A stretch of 51,431 nt of DNA, taken from an uncultured Saprospiraceae bacterium. Its GTDB lineage: Bacteria; Bacteroidota; Bacteroidia; Chitinophagales; Saprospiraceae. Shown here piece after piece: positions 8,344 to 16,000 of this stretch. The stretch lies in assembly GCA_937929945.1 (NCBI GenBank), contig CALFUK010000090.1, positions 1 through 51,431 of the forward strand, read 5' to 3'. The position numbers were made by a program, and so were the translations under genes. Below the pieces are notes generated by a model. It was not told where the DNA came from and ran no database searches. It saw nothing but the letters and a program-made list of their open reading frames with translations. The stretch's first letter is position 1. Every line of letters starts with the position of its first letter.

Positions 8344-9642
8344 ATGGAAATTATTGCCTTACTATTATTTCTCAGCATCCTAGTCATGATCCTCTATGGC
8401 TTTCCTGTGGCATTCACCTTAGGCGGACTGTCTGTACTTTATGCTGTTTGCTTTTTGGATCCGATGAGTCTCGCGGCTATACCCCCGAGGATCATGGGCA
8501 TCATGACTAACTATGTGCTGATAGCTGTCCCACTTTTCATATTCATGGGCATCATGCTGGAGAAGTCTGGACTGGCAGAGGGCCTTCTGGAGACTATGGC
8601 CATACTGTTCGGATCGATCAAGGGAGGACTGGCTATCTCTGTCATCATTGTAGGAGCTCTGCTGGCAGCCTCTACGGGCATCGTAGGCGCCACTGTCGTC
8701 ACTATGGGCCTGATCAGCCTCCCCACGATGCTGAAGCGTGGCTACAGCCCTGAGCTGGCCACGGGCACGATAGCCTCGTCTGGGACACTAGGCCAGATCA
8801 TACCGCCCTCAGTTGTCCTCGTCTTATTGGGCAGTGTCCTGAGTGTGTCAGTGGGTGATCTTTTCAGAGCAGCTATTGTACCGGGTCTGATTTTGGTTAT
8901 TTTGTACATATTGTACATCCTGATCATAGCTCAGTTAAGACCAGATACGGCGCCTGCCATACCGAAAGAAGAAATTGCGAAATTCAAAGGTGAGGGCTAC
9001 ATCACCCGATTAATAAGTTCATTTGTACTACCTCTCCTGCTGATCGTAGCTGTTCTGGGTTCTATATTTACGGGGATAGCTTCGCCGACAGAGGCAGCTG
9101 GAGTCGGGGCTATGGGTGCTATTTTACTTACCATATACCAGAAGAAATTCACCCTCGATGTCTTACAGGATGTCATGCGGGAGACGACTAAGCTCACCAG
9201 CATGGTCTTCACCATCTTATTGGGAGCGACAGTATTTTCATTCGTCTTCAGGCAGCTCGAAGGAGACCTTTTTCTAATCGAGCTCATCCAAAATTCGGAG
9301 CTCTCGCCCTATGCTTTTCTCTTTTTGGTTATGGTAGTCGTATTTATCGCAGGCTTCTTCATTGACTTCATCGAGATCATATTCATTATTGTACCGATTG
9401 TAGCTCCGATCTTTATTGCACTCGAGATTGACCTCATCTGGATCGGCATCCTCTTGGCAATCAATCTTCAGACTTCTTTTTTGACCCCGCCCTTTGGTTT
9501 TGCGCTTTTTTACTTGAAAGGCGTTGCCCCAGATAATGTGACGACGGGACAACTATACAGAGGCATTATTCCGTTTTTATGCATTCAAGCCCTACTTCTC
9601 ATCATTGTCGCGATTTTTCCAAAGCTCATCTTTTTGATCTAA
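8344..9642 (+). CDS. dctM: TRAP transporter large permease
   Basis: This 432-residue, highly hydrophobic protein is the DctM transport subunit. It has about 12 membrane segments and the conserved motifs GFPVAFTLG (near 19), TGIVGATVV in a re-entrant loop, and GTLGQIIPPS (near 147-156). It forms the ion-coupled channel with DctQ. The last helices contain the typical TPPFGFALFYLKG block. It is co-transcribed with dctQ. Substrate specificity comes from DctP and cannot be read here. Confidence 0.93.
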   Translation: MEIIALLLFLSILVMILYGFPVAFTLGGLSVLYAVCFLDPMSLAAIPPRIMGIMTNYVLIAVPLFIFMGIMLEKSGLAEGLLETMAILFGSIKGGLAISVIIVGALLAASTGIVGATVVTMGLISLPTMLKRGYSPELATGTIASSGTLGQIIPPSVVLVLLGSVLSVSVGDLFRAAIVPGLILVILYILYILIIAQLRPDTAPAIPKEEIAKFKGEGYITRLISSFVLPLLLIVAVLGSIFTGIASPTEAAGVGAMGAILLTIYQKKFTLDVLQDVMRETTKLTSMVFTILLGATVFSFVFRQLEGDLFLIELIQNSELSPYAFLFLVMVVVFIAGFFIDFIEIIFIIVPIVAPIFIALEIDLIWIGILLAINLQTSFLTPPFGFALFYLKGVAPDNVTTGQLYRGIIPFLCIQALLLIIVAIFPKLIFLI

Positions 9643-9704
9643 ATGATAACATAATGTAAATAAAACATGTGTGTCACATAGGTAAAATACGTCATATACG
9701 TGTT

Positions 9705-10049
9705 ATGGTTGAAGAATATAAAATTTTATCAAAGAAAGATTATATCGCTTTTCTACTAATCTATGCCTCATATTCTGACTTTACATTTAGTCCCCCAGAA
9801 CAAGCATTCGTTGAAGAATATTTAGGATCCATCGCTTACCAGCATATGGTCTCCATGTATGATGATATGAATGAAGCGCAGAGAGTTGAGACCATTGTAG
9901 AGGGATGTGTCACGCATTTAAAGAATGAGGACAAAGCAGCTAAATCTATAGATCTCTTAGAAAAGCAATTCTGGCTCGACGGAGAATACTGTCGTTTCGA
10001 GCAAGAATTCATGCAGTATTTCAAAAATGTCCTGGCCGCAATCAATTAG
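9705..10049 (+). CDS. Small TerB-like protein, paralogue of the gene at 49-408
   Basis: This 114-residue protein contains FLLIYASYSDFTF and a C-terminal EKQFWLDGEYCRFEQ helix. Both align with the small acidic protein at the start of the window, so the two are paralogues. I chose the ATG at 9705; an upstream GTG at 9669 adds 12 residues with no counterpart. It follows dctM by 62 bases and may be the third gene of that operon. Two copies placed beside metabolic or transport genes suggest a small sensor or partner role, which is speculation. Confidence 0.65.
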   Translation: MVEEYKILSKKDYIAFLLIYASYSDFTFSPPEQAFVEEYLGSIAYQHMVSMYDDMNEAQRVETIVEGCVTHLKNEDKAAKSIDLLEKQFWLDGEYCRFEQEFMQYFKNVLAAIN

Positions 10050-10078
10050 CGCTCGGGAGGCATAATCTACCTAAGGCC

Positions 10079-11197
10079 CTAAATGAAATCAGCATAGTAT
10101 ACCTTTTCTGAGATATCGCTCCATGCTCCGATCTTCTTTCGAAAGGCTTGGAATGACTCATAGGTCCGCTTAGCGAATGCATCAGTATCGACTAATTCTT
10201 CTATGGACTCTTCTGTATATACTCTCAGCTGCTCTAATATGTCACTCGAAAATTTTCTGATTTCCACTCCTGATGACGCTTTAATTTTTGCGAGATACTC
10301 ACTATTCTTTGCTTCGAATTCGGAGAGCACCCAATGATTCACTCTGTATGTAGCTGTCTGCAAGATGGCTTGTAGATCGGAAGGTAAAGATTCGTATGCT
10401 TTCTGATTGATCAAAAGCTCTAGTTCGGTCCCCATCTCGTGCCATCCAGGTGTATAGTAATACTTAGCTATCTGATGAAAGCCCATCTTATAGTCATGAT
10501 ATGGACCGATCCACTCCGCTGCATCTATGATACCCCGTTCGAGGCCAGTATAGATTTCACCTCCAGCTAAAAGTACGGGGCTGCCCCCAGCCTTTGCCAG
10601 CACTTTGCCGCCTATCCCGGGAATCCTCATCTTAAGGCCTTTTAGGTCGTTTATTTCATTGACCTGCTTGTTGAACCAGCCACCCATTTGCACTGCTGTA
10701 TTGCCTGCAGGGATCGGTATGAGTCCATAGGTCGCATACAGCTCCTGCCACAGTTCCAGTCCACCTCCATTGATAAGCCAAGCGTTCGTTTGCTGGGCAT
10801 TCATCCCAAATGGTACGGAAGCAAAAAACTGAGCTGCTGGTAGCTTACCCGCCCAGTAATAAGCTGCTCCATGACCCAATTCTACAGCACCACTCCTCAC
10901 TGTATCAAAGACCTCAAGTGCTGGCACCAGCTCTCCCCCACCATATACCTGAATGTCTAATCTGCCGCCAGACATCTCCTTGACTAATGCTGCCAGCATG
11001 ACACATCCTTCTCCGAGTACAGGAAAATTAGGCGGCCAGGTCGTAGCCATCTTCCATTTAAAAGTCTTGTTTAGATTGATATTGGGGCCAGTATTATGCT
11101 GCGCTATACCAGGGCGTAGCGCCTTGATCATAAATGGCAGTGATAGTGTCCCTACAGCGACGCCTTTAAAAAAATCCTTGCGCTTGACTTTAGCCAT
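10079..11197 (-). CDS. dctP: TRAP transporter substrate-binding protein
   Basis: This 372-residue periplasmic ligand-binding protein of the DctP/TakP type (mannitol/chloroaromatic annotation group) captures an organic acid for DctQM. The N-terminus is Tat-like: KRKDFFKG followed by a hydrophobic stretch, with one of the twin arginines replaced by lysine (Arg-Lys). Family landmarks include the MATTWPPNFP strand (about 50-59), the GGWFNKQVNEINDLKGLKMR block with the carboxylate-binding arginine, and AAEWIGPYHD. It converges with dctQM, 29 bases between stops. A copy of the dispersed leader repeat lies 63 bases upstream of its start. Confidence 0.9.
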   Translation of the reverse strand: MAKVKRKDFFKGVAVGTLSLPFMIKALRPGIAQHNTGPNINLNKTFKWKMATTWPPNFPVLGEGCVMLAALVKEMSGGRLDIQVYGGGELVPALEVFDTVRSGAVELGHGAAYYWAGKLPAAQFFASVPFGMNAQQTNAWLINGGGLELWQELYATYGLIPIPAGNTAVQMGGWFNKQVNEINDLKGLKMRIPGIGGKVLAKAGGSPVLLAGGEIYTGLERGIIDAAEWIGPYHDYKMGFHQIAKYYYTPGWHEMGTELELLINQKAYESLPSDLQAILQTATYRVNHWVLSEFEAKNSEYLAKIKASSGVEIRKFSSDILEQLRVYTEESIEELVDTDAFAKRTYESFQAFRKKIGAWSDISEKVYYADFI

Positions 11198-11260
11198 ACC
11201 AACAAGATAATGAAGTTATTTGGTATTGAGAATCTCTAAAGTCATAAACAAAAGACCAGC

Positions 11261-11342
11261 TTTTCATTCAGAATTTCCAATCAGCGATTAACTGAATTCA
11301 GTCATCCAGTTGAGTGTTATAGTTATCTACGTCTTAGATCGA
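11261..11342 (-). repeat. Dispersed leader repeat, copy G, upstream of dctP
   Basis: Read on the minus strand, this segment shares a 14-base identity (GACGTAGATAACTA) with the copy before uxaC. The following blocks GGATGA and CGCTGATTGG also match at their expected positions. It is the most diverged copy and the only complete-length one not abutting its start codon. It fills the space between the 325-residue unknown gene and dctP. Confidence 0.65.
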
Positions 11343-11349
11343 TCAGAAC

Positions 11350-12327
11350 TCATCGCATAAGCATGCTGGCATTAATTTCATTGACGTAGATATTGCTTAA
11401 ATTTTGAATGATCGCACGCATCAGCTCAGTATCCTTGAGTACTTCTTCATTCGCCGGTAGCAGTATCTGCTGCATCTCGGCAAGGTGTTGATTCTTTTCT
11501 TCTTCCTCCATGTAGCTGAACTGTACTTCGACTACGCCATTTTCAGAGACTAAAGATTTGATTTCAATATCTTGAAAGCCATTGATTTTATCTGGATCAA
11601 GAAAATGACTCACCATATTTTTACCGTAGTCTTCATTACAGAATATAGATATGTCATCTGCTATTTTGTTTTGTATGTTGACGTCAGCCAGATTATTCTG
11701 TTCGATGACCTCATCAATTTCGTTCTTTAGTGTGAGATGCTTGGGTTGTTCGAAGAGATCTATGGGATTAATTCTATTTATTTTTGATGTATTTTTTAGT
11801 TTGCTCTCTAGTAACTGCAGCTTCTCATTTAGCTTTTCGATCACTCTATCTAGAGCAGAATCATTTTTGATCGTCTCTTTTGATTGGCTGGGTAGCTGAT
11901 CGAAGTCTGATTTGATCTCAGCGAGTGCTTGGCCTACTGCATATTTTAAGGAGTCAGAAACCTTCATGAGGTGACTCGCCTCTGCCTTAAACATGTCATA
12001 CCGTATGGCTTCGTACTCCTTCTCTATTTTTGCTTTATTACGCGATGTCTGACTCAATATCTTATTTTGGTAGTGGCCAGTCCTATCGAATAAACTAATC
12101 TTGTAAAAGGGGTCTTCAAATGTGATTTTGGTATCCACTATGTAGGTTTTTTCCCCAATCTTAAAATCATAACCCTCTATCATAAAAGGATCGCTGCTTC
12201 GAAAACTCTCGAGATAGGAGTAGATGGGTAGAGCATCACCTATGGATACTCCGACTTCTATCATGGGCAGAAAGTTTGATGCTCTTACTGTACCTTTTTG
12301 GTCTACAGCGATGGAATATTGTTGCAT
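11350..12327 (-). CDS. Unknown protein, last gene of the Ras-like GTPase operon
   Basis: This 325-residue cytoplasmic protein is one I do not recognise. The first ~90 residues look like a compact alpha/beta sensor fold. A long helical, probably coiled-coil segment follows (about 95-185). The C-terminal ~120 residues end with a helix reading ELMRAIIQNL, loosely reminiscent of the region after the phosphorylation helix of histidine kinases. No H-box, N-box or G-box is visible, so I do not call it a kinase. It lies 86 bases downstream of the GTPase gene on the same strand, making it a likely partner or effector. Confidence 0.6.
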   Translation of the reverse strand: MQQYSIAVDQKGTVRASNFLPMIEVGVSIGDALPIYSYLESFRSSDPFMIEGYDFKIGEKTYIVDTKITFEDPFYKISLFDRTGHYQNKILSQTSRNKAKIEKEYEAIRYDMFKAEASHLMKVSDSLKYAVGQALAEIKSDFDQLPSQSKETIKNDSALDRVIEKLNEKLQLLESKLKNTSKINRINPIDLFEQPKHLTLKNEIDEVIEQNNLADVNIQNKIADDISIFCNEDYGKNMVSHFLDPDKINGFQDIEIKSLVSENGVVEVQFSYMEEEEKNQHLAEMQQILLPANEEVLKDTELMRAIIQNLSNIYVNEINASMLMR

Positions 12328-12413
12328 TTAATTATTTTTAGTACGATGTGATATCAGTATGGAACTAACTTAAATCATTCTCATAGGAGTCTCCTGAGCT
12401 CCAGTCAAAATTT

Positions 12414-12923
12414 TTACGCCTTTAGCTTAGAAGAATTTTCGAATATTCCTTGGGCTAATTTCTGGAATACCATCTCGACATTCTCACCCGTCTTGGCGCT
12501 GGTCATAAAGTCACATTGATGCTCTTCAGAGATGTAGTCTTTGAATTGAGGATCTTCTTGAAGGTCTGCCTTGTTAGCCACAGTCACTAAGCTAATTTTC
12601 GAGTATTCTTCATTGATTGCATCCGTTACAGACTGAATGCTATCATAGGTATCTGGTCGGGTGATATCATACACTAATATTGCTCCCGCTGACCCTAGCA
12701 GGTACTTATGATATTGGTTTGATAGGTATATCTCTCCCGCTAAGTCCCAGATCAATAGTTTTACCTTCGCTTCTGGGAGTACGACTTCCTTTGAATCGAC
12801 TCTGACACCGATACTGGACAGGTAGTTATTCGAAAATTTTTGGTGTACAAAGCGCTCCACCAGCGATGTCTTACCGACGCCGATGCTACCTATGAGTACG
12901 ACCTTTGCTCTAATCTCTTGCAT
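12414..12923 (-). CDS. Ras/Rab-like small GTPase
   Basis: This 169-residue protein has all five G motifs of the Ras superfamily. G1 is GSIGVGKT (12-19), the switch I region is YLSSIGV (34-40), G3 is WDLAGE (59-64), G4 is NKAD (117-120) and G5 is TSAKTG (141-146). Two switch residues differ from Ras and Rab. The switch I threonine is Ser37, and the glutamine that aids hydrolysis (Ras Gln61) is Glu64. There is no C-terminal lipidation cysteine. The start overlaps the preceding gene by 34 bases. It presumably cycles between GTP and GDP states with help from the roadblock-like neighbour. Confidence 0.92.
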   Translation of the reverse strand: MQEIRAKVVLIGSIGVGKTSLVERFVHQKFSNNYLSSIGVRVDSKEVVLPEAKVKLLIWDLAGEIYLSNQYHKYLLGSAGAILVYDITRPDTYDSIQSVTDAINEEYSKISLVTVANKADLQEDPQFKDYISEEHQCDFMTSAKTGENVEMVFQKLAQGIFENSSKLKA

Positions 12924-13663
12924 ACTTTTTCAAAATGATTTGTCATGCGTGACGTTAAATCTGAAATGTCATGGTCAGACACAGCTCCATCCTTCAGCTG
13001 GATGAGGTGTATCTCTGAAAATGAATCTACCTCAGCTAATACTACTTCCTTGAATGATGCATTGTTCACTCCTGAAAAAATAATAGCGTAATAGTAGGAT
13101 CCATATGTCTGTAATAATATCTTATGCTCACCATAATCGATCAAGCCTAATTCATGAATATCCTGTTCAAAGACTGTCTCTACGAATGACTTAATCGCTG
13201 TAAACATGCCAGCTACGATATCTGGATCTGTAATTTTTTCTTTCGAATACTTACTGACCAAGAGTCCAGAATCTTTATTGATCAGCAATATTTCTAACAA
13301 GCGGGGGGCATCCATATTTTGTATGCCAATGGGGCTATCCCTACTAAACCAATTTTTCCATGTCGCCTTAGCAAAGATCCGTTCTTTGCTTTTTTGTATC
13401 GATTCATTTAGCTTTTCGATCTCACTCTGCACGTATTTCCTGATCATCCGACCCATAACCGGTCCCAGAATATCGACAATCTGACTTCGAGCACCTTCTA
13501 TCTTTTGCGAGAATAGGTCTGGATCATCGAGTTGCGTTTTAATCGCTTCTATTTCACTCAGCAATTCTATTCTCAGATTATCATTGATCTGATACAATTC
13601 TTCCTTATCCTTAGACAGAAGAATCGATCGCAACTGATCGAATGTATCATTCTGAGTGGTCAT
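12890..13663 (-). CDS. Roadblock-like protein of a small-GTPase operon
   Basis: This 257-residue cytoplasmic protein has two parts. The N-terminal half is helical and charged and includes LGPVMGRMIRKYV. The C-terminal half (about 125-235) reads like a roadblock/longin-type domain: GLLVSKYS, then DPDIVAGMFTAIKSF, then paired strands. From memory, the same motif series occurs in larger bacterial proteins that carry a C-terminal OmpA domain; that domain is absent here. Roadblock proteins such as MglB act as GAPs or scaffolds for bacterial Ras-like GTPases. Its overlap with the GTPase gene fits such a pairing. The start ATG lies one base after the previous stop. Confidence 0.75.
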   Translation of the reverse strand: MTTQNDTFDQLRSILLSKDKEELYQINDNLRIELLSEIEAIKTQLDDPDLFSQKIEGARSQIVDILGPVMGRMIRKYVQSEIEKLNESIQKSKERIFAKATWKNWFSRDSPIGIQNMDAPRLLEILLINKDSGLLVSKYSKEKITDPDIVAGMFTAIKSFVETVFEQDIHELGLIDYGEHKILLQTYGSYYYAIIFSGVNNASFKEVVLAEVDSFSEIHLIQLKDGAVSDHDISDLTSRMTNHFEKVCKRLEQRSYS

Positions 13664-13664
13664 A

Positions 13665-13979
13665 TCAAATATTTTCTGCGAGTGACAGCAGGTATTTCTT
13701 CAAGTCTTTCCGATTCGCTTTTTGCTCTTGCAGTAGCTCAATTTTTTTTGTCAATAGCTTCTCCATCTGCTTCATTCTTTGCTCCAGGTCTGTTTTATCT
13801 GCTTTATACTGTTCCTTTAAGGCCTTGATCTCACGAAACAGCACTTCATGCTTGTCAGTGCCCTCCTGTCTCAGTGTCGTCTCTAATGATGCGAAGCGCT
13901 CATCATACTCTTTCATGTTTTGACCGAAGAGTATTTCCTTTACGGCGTCAATTTTTGATATTCCATTATTTTCGGACAT
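13665..13979 (-). CDS. Small coiled-coil protein, first gene of the GTPase operon
   Basis: This 104-residue, highly charged protein is almost wholly heptad-like helix (about 20-90), with a distinct N-terminal motif KEILFGQN and a C-terminal NRKDLKKYLLSLA. This LLFG ... DRxxLxxxLxxLA layout recurs, as far as I remember, in small proteins encoded beside bacterial GTPase/roadblock genes. It has no membrane segment or signal. A single base separates its stop from the next ATG. It probably acts as an oligomerising scaffold. Confidence 0.7.
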   Translation of the reverse strand: MSENNGISKIDAVKEILFGQNMKEYDERFASLETTLRQEGTDKHEVLFREIKALKEQYKADKTDLEQRMKQMEKLLTKKIELLQEQKANRKDLKKYLLSLAENI

Positions 13980-14376
13980 GGTCGTCTTATTTTAGTGGCG
14001 TTAGTACATCGAATGATTCTGAAACTTGGAAGTATATCTCTAAGATAAACAATTTCAATTAACCGTTCAACAATCCTGTGTAAAAACGAATTCTTGATCA
14101 AATTCAGTAGAAAGGTGCATTGGTGTGCGGTGTAATCCAATTATAACTATAAATTCAAATACTATCAATGTTTTATGGAATAAATTTCAGCAATATGATA
14201 ATTGACGTATCCATAACTCTTGGTGGACCAATAAATAAGACTTGTAGCTAAAAGAAACACTTTTGACTCAGCTTATAAAATCAACTTGGCTAGATTTATA
14301 CCATTGATATAAGAAAGTGCTTTTTTTCTAAATCCTCCGATTATATTACATTTGTAGACAAACATCACCTTAGAAA
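13980..14376 (+). other. Intergenic region between the GTPase operon and yebC
   Basis: This is 397 bases of AT-rich sequence between divergent genes. It holds the yebC promoter at its right end and presumably the GTPase-operon promoter at its left. I found no convincing coding frame, RNA gene or copy of the leader repeat. Confidence 0.6.
14347..14354 (+). promoter_or_regulatory. Bacteroidota -7 promoter element of yebC
   Basis: TACATTTG matches TAnnTTTG and lies 22 bases before the yebC ATG, predicting a leader of about 16 bases. A T-rich run sits at the -33 position. Confidence 0.6.
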
Positions 14377-15099
14377 ATGGGAAGAGCATTCGAATATAGA
14401 AAAGCGACAAAATTTGCTAGATGGGATAAAATGGCTAAGGCCTTTTCTAAAGCTGGCAGGCAGATCACTATGGCAGTCAAATCTGGCGGACCCGACCCAG
14501 ACACAAATATATTACTAAGAAGAGCCATACAAAATGCCAAGTCTGTCCAAATGCCCAAGGACAGAATCGCCACAGCCATCAAAAAAGCTTCCGATAAGGA
14601 TACCTCTAACTTTGATGAAATAACTTACGAGGGCATGGCGCCCAACGGTGTAGCACTAGTCGTCGAGACAGCCACAGACAATTCTACCAGAACGGTAGCC
14701 AACGTCAGGTCATATTTCAAAAAGAAAAATGGTAGCCTCGGCACTCAGGGTATGCATGACTTCCTCTTTGACCGCAAGGGCGTATTCTACGTACTGGAGG
14801 AGGACATAAATGATGTAGAAGAGATAGAACTGGAGCTCATCGACTTTGGCCTCCAAGAAATCCAAAAGGACACAGTGGACGAAAAAGAGATGTATAAGAT
14901 CATCGTAGCTTTTGAAGACTTCGGTAATATGCAAGAAGCCCTCGAAAAGTTAGAGATGAAAATAGAAAAAGCCGAACTGGAGAGAATCCCCAATCATATC
15001 AAAGAGCTCTCAGAGGCAGAAATAGATGAAGTACTGGAACTGATAGATCTATTAGAACAAGATGACGATGTGACTAACGTCTTTCACAATCTGGCATAG
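14377..15099 (+). CDS. yebC: YebC/PmpR family protein
   Basis: This 240-residue protein belongs to the universal YebC family, described as transcriptional regulators and, more recently, as factors that help ribosomes through difficult peptide sequences. Typical landmarks are the basic N-terminus MGRAFEYRKATK in the Bacteroidota style, KSGGPDPDTN (about 36-45), the YEGMAP and TDNSTRTVANVR blocks, and an acidic C-terminal third. Length is normal. The AAA ATPase gene begins 4 bases after its stop, suggesting co-transcription. Confidence 0.93.
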   Translation: MGRAFEYRKATKFARWDKMAKAFSKAGRQITMAVKSGGPDPDTNILLRRAIQNAKSVQMPKDRIATAIKKASDKDTSNFDEITYEGMAPNGVALVVETATDNSTRTVANVRSYFKKKNGSLGTQGMHDFLFDRKGVFYVLEEDINDVEEIELELIDFGLQEIQKDTVDEKEMYKIIVAFEDFGNMQEALEKLEMKIEKAELERIPNHIKELSEAEIDEVLELIDLLEQDDDVTNVFHNLA

Positions 15100-15103
15100 G
15101 CCT

Positions 15104-16000
15104 ATGTACTGGAAAAATCTATCGGATGTCAGCACACAATTAGAAGCCAAAAACTATATATCCACTGATGCAATCAATATGTCAGTCTACCTATCTGCAA
15201 AGCTGGGTAAGCCCCTCCTCATCGAAGGGCCACCAGGCGTGGGTAAGACTGAGATAGCTAAGGTACTCGCAGAAATATATGACACTGAGCTCATTAGGCT
15301 CCAATGCTATGAGGGGCTGAGCGTAGAGCACGCGATATATGAGTGGGACTATCACCGGCAGCTCCTCGCACTAAAGCTCATTGAAGCTGACAGCCTCAGC
15401 CTGACTGAAAAAGAAGGCCTCATCTTTGATGATAAGTATCTACTACGACGCCCACTACTGCAGTCCATCAGCCAAGAAAAATCTCCCGTTTTACTATTAG
15501 ATGAGCTGGATAGAGCCGATGAAGAATTCGAAAGCTTTCTCTTGGAGCTACTCTCTGACTGGCAGATCAGCATACCCGAGATAGGCAGTATAAAGGCGAA
15601 GACTAAGCCCTATGTGATCATCACGAGCAACAGGACCCGAGAGCTCTCAGAAGCCCTCAGGCGCCGCTGCATGTACCTCTGGCTGGACTACCCCACCATG
15701 GAAAAGGAGCGAGAGATCATCAAAAGAAAAGTACCCGAGATCAATGAAGCTCTCAGCCACGAGATCTGCGCTTTCATGCAGGAGCTAAGGCAGATGAGGC
15801 TCAATAAGGTACCGAGCATCGCCGAGACGCTGGACTGGGCCTTCGCTCTATCTGGCATGCACATAGAGCACTTAGAGCGCTCCATGGTGGAGGACACGCT
15901 GGGCATCGTCTTGAAAGACTGGAAAGACATACGGACAGCGCAAGATTCTCTGTCAGAATTGTTCGAACGTGTCGGGGTGATCCAAAAGCTTCCCGCTTGA
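15104..16000 (+). CDS. MoxR/CoxD-like AAA+ ATPase
   Basis: This 298-residue AAA+ protein has Walker A GPPGVGKT (42-49), the YEGLSVEHAIYEWDY block (69-83) typical of CoxD-type MoxR ATPases, Walker B LLLDELD (130-136), and sensor-1 plus the arginine region ITSNRTRELSEALRRR. MoxR ATPases work with VWA proteins to insert metals or remodel enzymes; CoxD is tied to CO-dehydrogenase maturation. It overlaps the next gene by 4 bases. No CO dehydrogenase or other client enzyme is in the window, so the client is unknown. Confidence 0.87.
   Translation: MYWKNLSDVSTQLEAKNYISTDAINMSVYLSAKLGKPLLIEGPPGVGKTEIAKVLAEIYDTELIRLQCYEGLSVEHAIYEWDYHRQLLALKLIEADSLSLTEKEGLIFDDKYLLRRPLLQSISQEKSPVLLLDELDRADEEFESFLLELLSDWQISIPEIGSIKAKTKPYVIITSNRTRELSEALRRRCMYLWLDYPTMEKEREIIKRKVPEINEALSHEICAFMQELRQMRLNKVPSIAETLDWAFALSGMHIEHLERSMVEDTLGIVLKDWKDIRTAQDSLSELFERVGVIQKLPA

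Noticed and set aside
11350-12327. Histidine kinase call for the 325-residue protein
   Set aside because: No phosphorylatable H-box and no N, G or F boxes can be seen.
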